Assembly: GCF_025950525.1 (NCBI RefSeq)
Contig: NZ_JAPDGS010000002.1
Coordinates: forward strand, 310,001-374,000
Length of the DNA: 64,000 nucleotides
Direction: 5' to 3'
DNA from: Stagnihabitans lacustris
GTDB taxonomy: Bacteria > Pseudomonadota > Alphaproteobacteria > Rhodobacterales > Rhodobacteraceae
Shown here piece after piece: positions 52,277 to 60,515 of the stretch. The notes below the pieces were generated by a model, which saw only the letters and a list, made by a program, of their open reading frames with translations, was not told the DNA's origin and ran no database searches. A program made the position numbers and the translations under genes. Within the stretch, counting starts at the first letter, position 1, and every line of letters begins with the position of its first letter.

Positions 52277-53590
52277 ATGGTCAAGCGGATCACCGCAGAG
52301 GAAGCGGCGGCTTTGGTGCAGCCGGGGATGTGGCTGGATTACGGGGCGATCCTGGGCCAGCCTGATGCTTTTGATGCGGCTCTGGGGGCGCGGGTGGCGG
52401 CGGGCCTTTCGGGGATCAAGATACGATCTTGTATCTCGGCCCGCGCCAGGGCGGTGCTGGAGGCTGATCCGACCGGTCAGCGCGTCATGTGGCACTCCAC
52501 CCATTTCGGCGGCTATGACCGGCGCAAGTCGGATGCGGGGATTGCGCATTACCTGCCGGTGAACCTGGGCGAAGTGCCAGATTACTACCGCCGCTTTATC
52601 GACCCGGTGGATATCGTCGTGCTGAAGGTCGCGCCGATGGACAAGGACGGCTGGTTCAACTGGGGGCCCTCGACGCTGTGGCTGAAGGCCTTGACCGAAA
52701 GGGCGCGGCTGATCGTGGTCGAGGAATGTCCCGCCATGCCGCGGGTTTGCGGGCCCGAGGTGGGCATCCATGTCAGCCAGGTCGATTATGTGATCGACGG
52801 CGACGGCCAAGCCCTGCCAGAGCTGCCAAAGTCGCCGGTGACAGAGGTGGACCGCGCCGTGGCCCGGCTGATCGCCGCCGAGATCGAGGACGGCGCCTGC
52901 CTGCAGATCGGGATTGGCGGGATGCCAAACGCGGTCTGCTCTTTGTTGGCGGAAAGCGGGATTCACGATCTGGGCATCCATACCGAGATGCTGACCGACG
53001 GGATCGTGGACCTGTATCGGGCGGGCAAGATCACCGGGGCGAAGAAACAGATGGACCCCGGCAAGATGGTGGCGACCTTTGCGCTGGGGTCGCAGTATCT
53101 GTATGACTTCATCGACGGCAACCCGGAGGTGGAATTCCACCCCGTCGACCACACCAACCTTCCGGCCAACATCATGCGGCAAGACCGGCTGATGTCGATC
53201 AACAACACGACCCAGGTGGATTTGCAGGGCCAGGCGGCGAGCGAGTCCGATGGGTTTCGCCATATCTCGGGCACGGGCGGGCAGTTGCAATTCGTGCGTG
53301 GGGCCTATGCGTCGAAGGGGGGGAAGAGCTTTATTTGCCTGGCCTCGACCTATGAGAAGAACGGCGCGCGGCGGTCGCGCATCGTGCCGGCGCTGACGCG
53401 GGGGAATGTGGTCACGACGCCGCGGACCGATGTCATGTATGTGGTGACGGAATACGGGATGGTCTGCCTGAAGGGGCGGACGGTGCCGGAACGGGCCAAG
53501 CTGCTGATCTCGATCGCCCATCCCGATTTCCGCGAAGAGCTGTCGCGTGAGGCGCATGAGGCTGGCGTGATCCCCAAGGCCTATTGGTAG
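52277..53590 (+). CDS. Acetyl-CoA hydrolase/CoA-transferase family protein (butyryl-CoA:acetate type)
   Basis: A 437-residue family I CoA-transferase. Landmarks are GIGGMPNAV (oxyanion/CoA loop), the likely catalytic Glu in IHTEMLTDG, QGQAASESDGFRHISGTGGQLQFVRGAY and TEYGMVCLKGRTVPERA. It resembles Cat1/4-hydroxybutyrate and butyryl-CoA:acetate transferases, and the acyl specificity is not readable. An in-frame GTG at 52262 lies in the first duplicated ribosome site. ATG 52277 is preferred. Confidence 0.87.
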   Translation: MVKRITAEEAAALVQPGMWLDYGAILGQPDAFDAALGARVAAGLSGIKIRSCISARARAVLEADPTGQRVMWHSTHFGGYDRRKSDAGIAHYLPVNLGEVPDYYRRFIDPVDIVVLKVAPMDKDGWFNWGPSTLWLKALTERARLIVVEECPAMPRVCGPEVGIHVSQVDYVIDGDGQALPELPKSPVTEVDRAVARLIAAEIEDGACLQIGIGGMPNAVCSLLAESGIHDLGIHTEMLTDGIVDLYRAGKITGAKKQMDPGKMVATFALGSQYLYDFIDGNPEVEFHPVDHTNLPANIMRQDRLMSINNTTQVDLQGQAASESDGFRHISGTGGQLQFVRGAYASKGGKSFICLASTYEKNGARRSRIVPALTRGNVVTTPRTDVMYVVTEYGMVCLKGRTVPERAKLLISIAHPDFREELSREAHEAGVIPKAYW

Positions 53591-53613
53591 CGCCAGCCGC
53601 AGGAGGGGAGTTA

Positions 53614-53650
53614 CAAAAGCGGCGGGCATCGAGCCCGCCGCTTTTGTTGC
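53614..53650 (+). terminator. Rho-independent terminator of the CoA-transferase gene
   Basis: Perfect 14-bp stem CAAAAGCGGCGGGC / GCCCGCCGCTTTTG with an ATCGA loop (53614-53646), then TTG. The gap 53591-53845 holds only this and the amtB terminator. Confidence 0.9.
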
Positions 53651-53753
53651 TGCCGCGGGACGGTTGGACCCGGTCGCAGGACGGTTGCTCTGTCGTCGCT
53701 TGCGTCGCCCGGGGGATAGCCCGGGTCTGCGGGGTCTGATAATCCGGACCCAT

Positions 53754-53790
53754 AAAAAAACGGCCTGCGCGGGAGGAGGAGCGCAGGCCG
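53754..53790 (-). terminator. Rho-independent terminator of glnK-amtB
   Basis: Stem CGGCCTGCGC / GCGCAGGCCG (53761-53790). On the minus strand it is followed by seven T residues (A-run 53754-53760 on the plus strand). Downstream of the amtB stop at 53846. Confidence 0.92.
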
Positions 53791-53845
53791 TCCAGGTTTC
53801 CGGGGCGCGGGAGGATGCGCCGCCGGTCTTCAACTCGGGCAGTCA

Positions 53846-55249
53846 TCACATGTTGTAGGCGCTTTCGCCGTGCGAGGTCTGGTCCAGACCCTGACGCTCT
53901 TCGTCGGCCGAGGGGCGCAAACCGAAGATCTTGTCCAGGAGCCAGAACAGGATCAGCGACACGCCACCCGACCAGACCACGGTGTAGGCAACCGCCTTCA
54001 GCTGGGTCATGACCTGGGTGCCCATGTCATAGGCGCCAGCCACCGCCGGAAAGACCGTGTAGTCGACCCAACCCTGACCGCCCAGCGACGGGTCGGCCAC
54101 GATGCCGGTGGCGATGGCGCCCACAATACCGCCGATGCCATGCACGCCGAAAACGTCGAGGCTGTCGTCATAGGCCAGCTTCTTTTTCACGACCGAGACG
54201 AACAGATAGCAGACCGGCGACACGACCAGACCCAGCAGGATCGCGGTCATCGGGGCGGCAAAGCCAGCCGCCGGGGTGATGGCGACCATACCGGCCACGG
54301 CACCGGTGACGGCACCCAGCAGGGACGGACGGCCGTGGTGGACCTGCTCGATCAGGGACCAGGCGAGGGCCGCAGCAGCGGTGGCGACAAAGGTGTTCAG
54401 GAAGGCCAAGGCGGCCAGACCGTTGGCCTCCAGGTTGGAACCGGCGTTGAAGCCGAACCAGCCAACCCACAGCAGCGAGGCGCCGATCATCGTCATGGTC
54501 AGCGAGTGCGGCGCCATGTTCTCTTTGCCATAGCCCAGGCGCTTGCCGATCACGATGCAGCCCGCAAGACCCGCGATCCCGGCGTTGATGTGAACCACCG
54601 TGCCGCCAGCGAAGTCCAGAGCGCCCATGCCCCACAGAAGGCCCGCGTCAGCCGTGTTGTCGGACAGGAAGTCCGGGCCGGCCCAATACCAGACCATATG
54701 CGCGATGGGCAGGTAAACCACCGTCATCCAGATCACGCAGAACAGCATCAGCGGCCAGAACTTCACACGCTCGGCGAAAGCACCGACGATCAGGCCGGGG
54801 GTGATGCAAGCGAAAGTCATCTGGAAGATGACGAAAGCATATTCCGGGATATAGACGTTGTTCGAGAAGGTCGCGGCATAGGTGCCGGTGCCAACGCCCG
54901 ACAGAAACGCCTTGGACAGGCCGCCGACATAGGCGCCGCCACCGGTGAAGGCGAGCGAATAGCCATAAGTCACCCAGATGATCGCCATGATGGCGACGAT
55001 CGTGAAGACCTGCATCAACAGGCTCAGCATGTTCTTGGTGCGCACCAGGCCACCGTAGAACAGCGCCAGGGCCGGGATGGCCATCAACAGGACAAGCGCC
55101 GAGGAGACCAGCATCCAGGTCGTGTCGCCCTTGTTGACCATGCCGGCCATGGCGGCGGCGTCGGGGGCCTTGATCAGGTCTTGCGCCCCGGCGGGCAGGG
55201 CCATCAGGGCGCTTGCCCCCAGACCCGCGATTTTGGTTAGCGTCTTCAT
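53846..55249 (-). CDS. amtB: Ammonium transporter AmtB
   Basis: A 467-residue ammonium channel with a signal peptide (IAGLGASALMALPAGA) and about 11 membrane helices. Family signatures are DTTWMLVSSALVLLM, FYGGLVR, the pore region FQMTFACITPGLIVGAFAER, and DFAGGTVVHINAGIAGL, with the pore histidines in GTVVHIN and VFGVHGIGGIVG. The start MKTLTKIAG at 55249 follows GAGGGAAGA. The upstream glnK gene is on the same strand, 16 bases away, the classic PII-channel pair. Confidence 0.95.
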   Translation of the reverse strand: MKTLTKIAGLGASALMALPAGAQDLIKAPDAAAMAGMVNKGDTTWMLVSSALVLLMAIPALALFYGGLVRTKNMLSLLMQVFTIVAIMAIIWVTYGYSLAFTGGGAYVGGLSKAFLSGVGTGTYAATFSNNVYIPEYAFVIFQMTFACITPGLIVGAFAERVKFWPLMLFCVIWMTVVYLPIAHMVWYWAGPDFLSDNTADAGLLWGMGALDFAGGTVVHINAGIAGLAGCIVIGKRLGYGKENMAPHSLTMTMIGASLLWVGWFGFNAGSNLEANGLAALAFLNTFVATAAAALAWSLIEQVHHGRPSLLGAVTGAVAGMVAITPAAGFAAPMTAILLGLVVSPVCYLFVSVVKKKLAYDDSLDVFGVHGIGGIVGAIATGIVADPSLGGQGWVDYTVFPAVAGAYDMGTQVMTQLKAVAYTVVWSGGVSLILFWLLDKIFGLRPSADEERQGLDQTSHGESAYNM

Positions 55250-55265
55250 TCTTCCCTCACCCCGC

Positions 55266-55604
55266 TCACAGAGCATCATCGTCGATTTCGCCAGTGCGCA
55301 CGCGCACCGCATTGGCGACGTCGATCACAAAGATCTTGCCGTCGCCGATCTTGCCGGTCCGCGCGGTCTTGGTGATCGTGTCCACGACCTGATCGGCCAG
55401 GCCATCGGCCACCACGATCTCCAACCGCATCTTCGGCACGAAATTCACCGCATATTCGGCGCCACGGTAGATTTCCGTGTGACCCGACTGCAGGCCAAAG
55501 CCCTTGATCTCGGTCACCATCATCCCGCGCACCCCGATCCCGGTCAGCGCCTCGCGCACTTCCTCAAGCTTGAACGGCTTGATGGCCGCAATGATCAGCT
55601 TCAC
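55266..55604 (-). CDS. glnK: Nitrogen regulatory protein PII, GlnK
   Basis: A 112-residue PII trimer subunit that blocks AmtB when nitrogen is plentiful. The T-loop uridylylation residue is Tyr51 in GHTEIYRGAEYAVNF. The Walker-like TGKIGDGKIFV and C-terminal RVRTGEID are typical. It starts at a GTG (55604) with AGAAGGGG upstream. Regulation by nitrogen is expected, but I see no clear NtrC or sigma-54 site. Confidence 0.95.
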   Translation of the reverse strand: MKLIIAAIKPFKLEEVREALTGIGVRGMMVTEIKGFGLQSGHTEIYRGAEYAVNFVPKMRLEIVVADGLADQVVDTITKTARTGKIGDGKIFVIDVANAVRVRTGEIDDDAL

Positions 55605-55705
55605 GTTGCACCCCTTCTTTGTGACATGGCCCCTGGGTGGGCCTTGCCGCCATGACGGGGCTTTGTGACGGTCAGCACAAGTTTGCCGCCTTTCCGTCTG
55701 GCCTA

Positions 55706-55720
55706 TTTACCGGCGGTAAA
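55706..55720. promoter_or_regulatory. 15-bp palindrome in the glnK / PBP divergent region
   Basis: TTTACCGGCGGTAAA is a perfect palindrome around a central G, about 100 bases from the glnK start. Two copies of CCTAAAAA (around 55722 and 55752) lie beside it. It looks like a dimeric regulator site, but does not match NtrC or CtrA patterns. Confidence 0.4.
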
Positions 55721-55872
55721 GCCTAAAAAGCGTGCAAATGTAGCGATACGCCTAAAAATTGGGCGGATGGCGCAGCCGAATCGCTGTTCCGGGCCTCTCC
55801 CCTTTCCCGACAAAGACCGCTATGCTGCGCGCCAAGACGCCCGGAAGTGGCGGCAGAAGGCATGAGGGCAGC

Positions 55873-58017
55873 ATGGCACCGAACGGCAAGGGTCCGACTG
55901 GAAAGGCACGCGGCTTGGTGGCGGACCGGCGTTATGGCGCGGCCAAGGCCGCCCAACCCGCGCCCAGAAAACCGCAGCCGCGCAAACCGGCGCCCCGCAA
56001 GCGCGGGATCTTCTCGCGGCTGGTGCTGTGGGTCTGGGGCACGGTCTGGACCATCGTCTGGCGGCTGGGGCTGCTGTTTGGCCTGGTGCTGGGCTGCACG
56101 GTCCTGTTCTTTTACGTCCAGCTGCCCGATGTGTCCAAGCTGATCGACGGGCGGGCGCGGGGCTCTGTCACCATGCTGGACGCCGACGACAAGGTCTTTG
56201 CCTGGCGCGGCCAGACCTTTGGCGGCGCGGTCACGCCCGATACGGTCAGCCCCTATCTGCTGCATGCGGTCATCGCGACCGAGGACAAGCGGTTCTATTA
56301 CCACCTGGGCGTTTCGCCCCGGGGCATCCTGTCGGCCATCGTGATCAACCTGCAGGCCGGGCGCGGCGCCTTTGAGGGCAACGGTGGGTCGACCATCACC
56401 CAGCAGACCGCCAAGCTGTTGTGCCTGGGCGTCGACTATGACCCCCGCGCCTGGAAATCCGAGGCGGAATATGAAGACGACTGCCGGTCGGGCGGGCTTT
56501 ACCGCAAGATCAAGGAAGTCCCCTATGCCATCGCGATGGAGCTGAAATACACCAAGGCTCAGGTCCTGACGATCTATTTCAACCGCGCCTATCTGGGGGC
56601 GGGGTCGCGCGGCTTTGAGGCGGCGGCGCAGCGCTATTTCGGCAAGTCGGCGGCGGATGTCTCGGCGGCAGAGGCCGCGATGCTGGCGGGCTTGTTGAAG
56701 GCGCCCTCGCGCTATGCGCCGACGGGCAACCTGAAGCGGGCGCAGGATCGGGCGGCGGTGATCATCGGGCTGATGCAGGATCAGGGCTATCTGACCAAGG
56801 CCGAGGCCGCCGAGGCGCTGGCCCATCCGGCGCAGCTGTCGGAGGCGGCCGCGCGCAATGCGGGCGGGGCCTTTGCCGATTGGGTGATGGAGGCGACGCC
56901 GGATTACCTGGGCACGGATACGACCGAGGATGTGGTGATCCGCACCACGCTGGACCAACGCATCCAGCGCGCCGCCGAGGACGCCTTGAAGACGGTCTTT
57001 GAAACCAAGCTGCGGGCCGGGTCGAAAACCCAGGCCGCCATCGTGGTCATGAGCGCGGATGGCGCGGTCCGTGCCATGGTGGGCGGGCGCGACCTGCCCC
57101 AGGCCGGAAGCTTCAACCGCGCGACCCAGGCCCTGCGCCAGACCGGCAGCAGCTTCAAACCCTTTGTCTATGCCTCGGCGCTGGACCTCGGCTGGTCGCC
57201 TTATGACTATGTGGACGACAGCCCCCTGACGCTGAACATCAAGGGCTCTGGTCCCTGGACGCCGTCGAATTACGATCAAGAGTTCAAGGGCGTCATTCCC
57301 ATCGTTCAGGCGATGATGGAAAGCCGCAACATCCCCGCGGTCAAGATCGCCATGGCGGTGGGGTTGGACAAGGTGCGCGCCGTGGCTCAGGGCTTCGGTG
57401 TCCGGCAAGAGCTTGCCAAGGGGCCGGCCCTGGCCCTGGGCGCGTCAGAGGCGACGCTTTTGGAGATGACGGGCGCCTATGCCGGCATCCTGAACGGCGG
57501 GTCCTCGGTCACGCCTTACGGGATGCGGGACCTGCGGCTGAAGGGCGACACCGATCCGCTGATGGGTGCCTCCGGCGGCATGGGCGCGCGGGTGATCGCG
57601 CCCGAGGCGGCAGGGCAGCTGATCTGGATGATGACGCAGGTCATCCAGGGCGGCACCGGGGGCCGCGCGGCCCTGGGCGACAGGCCGGTGGCGGGCAAGA
57701 CCGGCACCACGTCAGAGGCGCGCGACGCCTGGTTCATCGGCTTCACCGCCGATTACGTGACCGGGGTCTGGATGGGCTACGACGACAACACGCCCCTGCA
57801 AGGCGTGACCGGCGGTGGGCTTCCGGCGGAAATCTGGCACGAGGTCATGGTGCGGGTCGAGGATGGCCTCCCGGTGACGCAACTGCCGCTGATCGTGCCG
57901 GAACAAAAGCTGCCGCCTTTGGTCAGCACCGCGGAATCGCCGCTGCCGCCCCCCGCGCAGCCGCAGCAGGACCCGATCACCTCGATCATCCAGGACCTGT
58001 TGGGCGGCGGGAACTAG
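55873..58017 (+). CDS. Class A penicillin-binding protein 1 (PBP1a type)
   Basis: A 714-residue bifunctional murein synthase. A basic N-terminal tail (repeated RKP motifs) precedes one membrane helix (IVWRLGLLFGLVLGCTVLFFY). The GT51 glycosyltransferase shows ATEDKRFYYHLGVSPRGILSA and GGSTITQQTAK. The transpeptidase has Ser426 in GSSFKPFVYAS (SxxK), SRN in MESRNIPAV (SxN) and KTG in AGKTGTTSEARDAWF. The ATG 55873 with AGGGCAG is preferred to a longer frame at 55759. The stop TAG overlaps the opposing gene's stop (CTAG). Confidence 0.94.
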   Translation: MAPNGKGPTGKARGLVADRRYGAAKAAQPAPRKPQPRKPAPRKRGIFSRLVLWVWGTVWTIVWRLGLLFGLVLGCTVLFFYVQLPDVSKLIDGRARGSVTMLDADDKVFAWRGQTFGGAVTPDTVSPYLLHAVIATEDKRFYYHLGVSPRGILSAIVINLQAGRGAFEGNGGSTITQQTAKLLCLGVDYDPRAWKSEAEYEDDCRSGGLYRKIKEVPYAIAMELKYTKAQVLTIYFNRAYLGAGSRGFEAAAQRYFGKSAADVSAAEAAMLAGLLKAPSRYAPTGNLKRAQDRAAVIIGLMQDQGYLTKAEAAEALAHPAQLSEAAARNAGGAFADWVMEATPDYLGTDTTEDVVIRTTLDQRIQRAAEDALKTVFETKLRAGSKTQAAIVVMSADGAVRAMVGGRDLPQAGSFNRATQALRQTGSSFKPFVYASALDLGWSPYDYVDDSPLTLNIKGSGPWTPSNYDQEFKGVIPIVQAMMESRNIPAVKIAMAVGLDKVRAVAQGFGVRQELAKGPALALGASEATLLEMTGAYAGILNGGSSVTPYGMRDLRLKGDTDPLMGASGGMGARVIAPEAAGQLIWMMTQVIQGGTGGRAALGDRPVAGKTGTTSEARDAWFIGFTADYVTGVWMGYDDNTPLQGVTGGGLPAEIWHEVMVRVEDGLPVTQLPLIVPEQKLPPLVSTAESPLPPPAQPQQDPITSIIQDLLGGGN

Positions 58018-58958
58018 GCGGGCATCCGATAGCCGAACTCGGACCACAGGCGGTCGGTGATCTCTGAGACCCGGTAAGAGGATTGGCCGACCCCCTGATC
58101 CGCCCAGACTGAATGGCCGGAATGGCCCTGCCAGGCATGGATGTAAAACGCCGCGCGGTCGCCGCCGTTGAAGTCATCGGCAAAGTGGTGGCCGCGACGG
58201 ACTACCTCGGCCAGCCAAAAGGCGCCGACGTCGCCCTTGTCTTGATAGTTGCCGAAATAGATCCCCTCGGCCGAAAGCTCTCGCGCCAGGTCCAGGTTGA
58301 TCGTGCAGCACCATTCGTTGATCCGGCAGTCGCGGTGATAGGCGCGCGGGAAGGCCTCCGGCTTTTGCGGATGCGGGGTCAGGGGCCAATGCGGCGGGCG
58401 CGCCCCCTGCATCAGCTTGCCCGGGTCGCAGATCGCGCTGTGGCCGCAGCGCCAGCATTGCCCCAGCGGCCCCACGATCGCCAGCTTGGGGTCCTGCGCG
58501 AAAGCCGCCATGTGACGCGCCACGATATCGCCGGTGAACAGCATATCGTCATGCAAGATCATCAGATGCGCCTTGTCGCTCTGGTTCACCGCCCATTGAT
58601 AGCGCAGGTCGTTTTCGTCCCACAGCAGGTCAGGCCGCAGCCGGGCGATGAGCGCTGTCTTGATCTTCCATCCGATGGGTCGGTTCGTCCGCCAGATCGG
58701 CATGTTTGCGGTCTGCAGGTGCAGCCCCCAACCGCTGGGCCGGGAAGACCGGCTGGCGCGGATCACCCAGGGCGCCAGACGCTCGCGCAGGGTCGGATCG
58801 TCCAGAAAGGCCAGCCCATCGGAGAGCCCGCTGTCGTCGCGGATGAAGACCTGGTCGATGCGGGCGGCGCTGTGACGATGCAGGGTCAACAGCGTATAGA
58901 TCAGGGACTCCGGCTTTTTATAGGCCTGAAGCGCCACGTCGATTTTCGCAAACGTCAT
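58014..58958 (-). CDS. Glycosyltransferase-like protein (GT2-type, unassigned)
   Basis: A 314-residue protein. The N-terminal ~110 residues look like a nucleotide-sugar-binding fold (FAKIDVALQAYKKPESLIYTLLTL, IDQVFIRDDSG, GWKIKTALIARL). An acidic D-D motif follows in LMILHDDMLFTGDIVARHM. The C-terminal half has a Cys-x2-Cys (QCWRCGHS) and HRDCRINEWCCTINLD, unlike standard GT2 enzymes, and ends DGYRMPA-like. The activity is a guess. Its stop shares the palindrome CTAG with the convergent PBP gene. Ribosome site is weak. Confidence 0.7.
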   Translation of the reverse strand: MTFAKIDVALQAYKKPESLIYTLLTLHRHSAARIDQVFIRDDSGLSDGLAFLDDPTLRERLAPWVIRASRSSRPSGWGLHLQTANMPIWRTNRPIGWKIKTALIARLRPDLLWDENDLRYQWAVNQSDKAHLMILHDDMLFTGDIVARHMAAFAQDPKLAIVGPLGQCWRCGHSAICDPGKLMQGARPPHWPLTPHPQKPEAFPRAYHRDCRINEWCCTINLDLARELSAEGIYFGNYQDKGDVGAFWLAEVVRRGHHFADDFNGGDRAAFYIHAWQGHSGHSVWADQGVGQSSYRVSEITDRLWSEFGYRMPA

Positions 58959-59023
58959 GAAATCGGTTCGAACAAAGGGACTGCAAGGGCGCGGCTGGCC
59001 CGGGGTGCCCGGGCCCACCAGTA

Positions 59024-59644
59024 TCAGGCGGCGTTCAGCGCCGCGATCAGTTTGTCCACATCGCCGCCGTTCTGATCCAGCAGCGATCCAACCTCGGTCC
59101 GCTCGGAGGCGAGCATGTTGACGCCCTCGATGATGATGTTGAAGAACAGGTTCTTGCCGGACTTGTCACCCACCCACCAGCGCACCTCGAACGGGGACTC
59201 GCCTTGCAGGGTGGCGACCGAGATCACCTCGAAGTAGCTTTTATACGGCCGGGCATCGGTGACTTCGATCTTGCCGCCGATGAACTCGCGGAAGCGGCGG
59301 CCGTATTTGCGGCTGATGTAACCCTGATAGGCCTTGGTGAAGGCCGACATCTGACCGGCGCTGGCCTGCTTGGCCGCCGGCCCCAGGGCCGACCGCGCAA
59401 TCGTCGGCACATCGGCATAATTGGCAAAGATCGCCTCGAACTTGCCGAACATCGCGGATTCCGAGGTGCCCGAGTTGATGACGCTGTTCACATCGCCCAC
59501 GGCCTTGTCGATCAGCCCGCGCGCCTGGTCGACGGTCAGCGCCCGCACCGGCAGGGCCAGCGCCAGGAAACCGGTGCCCGCGGCCAGACCGGCACCAAAG
59601 GCGCGGCGGGTCAGGTGGATGCTTTGGTTTTTCTCACTGCGCAT
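59024..59644 (-). CDS. mlaC: MlaC-like periplasmic phospholipid-binding protein
   Basis: A 206-residue protein of the MlaC/Ttg2D family, which shuttles phospholipids between outer and inner membranes. The N-terminal LTRRAFGAGLAAGTGFLALALPVRA has a twin-arginine-like (RRAFG) signal. Core motifs are FANYADVPTIARSALGP, FTKAYQGYISRKYGRRFREF and VRWWVGDKSGKNLFFNIIIEGVNML. The start overlaps the mlaA stop by 11 bases. No mlaB, D, E or F gene is present in the window. Confidence 0.9.
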   Translation of the reverse strand: MRSEKNQSIHLTRRAFGAGLAAGTGFLALALPVRALTVDQARGLIDKAVGDVNSVINSGTSESAMFGKFEAIFANYADVPTIARSALGPAAKQASAGQMSAFTKAYQGYISRKYGRRFREFIGGKIEVTDARPYKSYFEVISVATLQGESPFEVRWWVGDKSGKNLFFNIIIEGVNMLASERTEVGSLLDQNGGDVDKLIAALNAA

Positions 59645-60353
59645 AGGGGTCCTCGAAATCGCTTTCCGCTTCGGCCTGCCCCAAGTCATAGCGCCGGTTC
59701 TGCAGATAGAGCAACCGGGCCTGAGCATAGCCATCTGCCGAGTCATATAGGACCGAATCCACGGTTTCGGAATAGCGCCCGCGTTTGTCCAAGAGCGCAA
59801 GACCCTTGGCCGCGGTCCCGACCCAGGCCTGATCCTTGGGAATGACCATCCGCAAGGGGTCCAGCGCCACGTCCACGACCTTGCCCAAAGCGTCCCGCGC
59901 GGTCGAGGGGCCCAGAAGCGGAAGCTCGGTATAGGGGCCCTCGGCCATGCCCCAGACATGCAGCGTCTCACCGAAATCGGTCGACCGTTCCGGCGCGCCC
60001 GCGGGGGTCGCAAGGTCGAAAAGCCCGCCAATTCCGACGGTTGTGTTCACAAGGAACCGCATCGTGTTGTGCGCGGCATCGCCGATATTGGCTTGCAGCA
60101 CCGAATTCACCACCATCCCCGGCAGCGCCAGGTTGTCGGCAAAGTTCGTCACACCGCGCGCCACAGGATCGGGCACGACCTTGGAGGCGCCCGTGGCCAG
60201 CGGCCGGATCACATTCTTGTCAACCGCCACATTGACGCCATGAACCTTGCGATTAAAGCCCTCGTAGGGGTCATTGATCCCCGAAGGCGCCGGCGCCGCG
60301 CAGGCGGCAAGGGCCAAAAGCCCCGGCAAAGACAGTTTCACGCCCCAGTTCAC
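59634..60353 (-). CDS. mlaA: MlaA (VacJ) family outer-membrane lipoprotein
   Basis: A 239-residue lipoprotein that removes phospholipids from the outer leaflet of the outer membrane. The lipobox is LLALAACA (Cys at the +1 position). Family core: DPYEGFNRKVHGVNV, GVTNFADNLALPGMVVNSVLQ, RFLVNTTVGIGGLFDLAT and STDFGETLHVWGM. It overlaps mlaC by 11 bases, forming an mlaA-mlaC pair. Confidence 0.93.
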   Translation of the reverse strand: MNWGVKLSLPGLLALAACAAPAPSGINDPYEGFNRKVHGVNVAVDKNVIRPLATGASKVVPDPVARGVTNFADNLALPGMVVNSVLQANIGDAAHNTMRFLVNTTVGIGGLFDLATPAGAPERSTDFGETLHVWGMAEGPYTELPLLGPSTARDALGKVVDVALDPLRMVIPKDQAWVGTAAKGLALLDKRGRYSETVDSVLYDSADGYAQARLLYLQNRRYDLGQAEAESDFEDPYAQ

Positions 60354-60515
60354 TCAAATGCCCCCGAAATCACCCGGAAAAGCCAGAGTCGTCCGCTTTC
60401 CCTTTCAAGCGCCAAGCCATATGCTGACGCGGCGTACAAGACAACGGGCAAGCGGGGGGCCACGGGCCCTGCGGGCATTTTCCGCCGAACCCGGGATACA
60501 CCAAGGAGAGCCTGA

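Noticed and set aside
55605..55760. NtrC or sigma-54 promoter for glnK-amtB
   Set aside because: No GG-N10-GC with proper context or TGCAC-N-GTGCA dyad could be seen.
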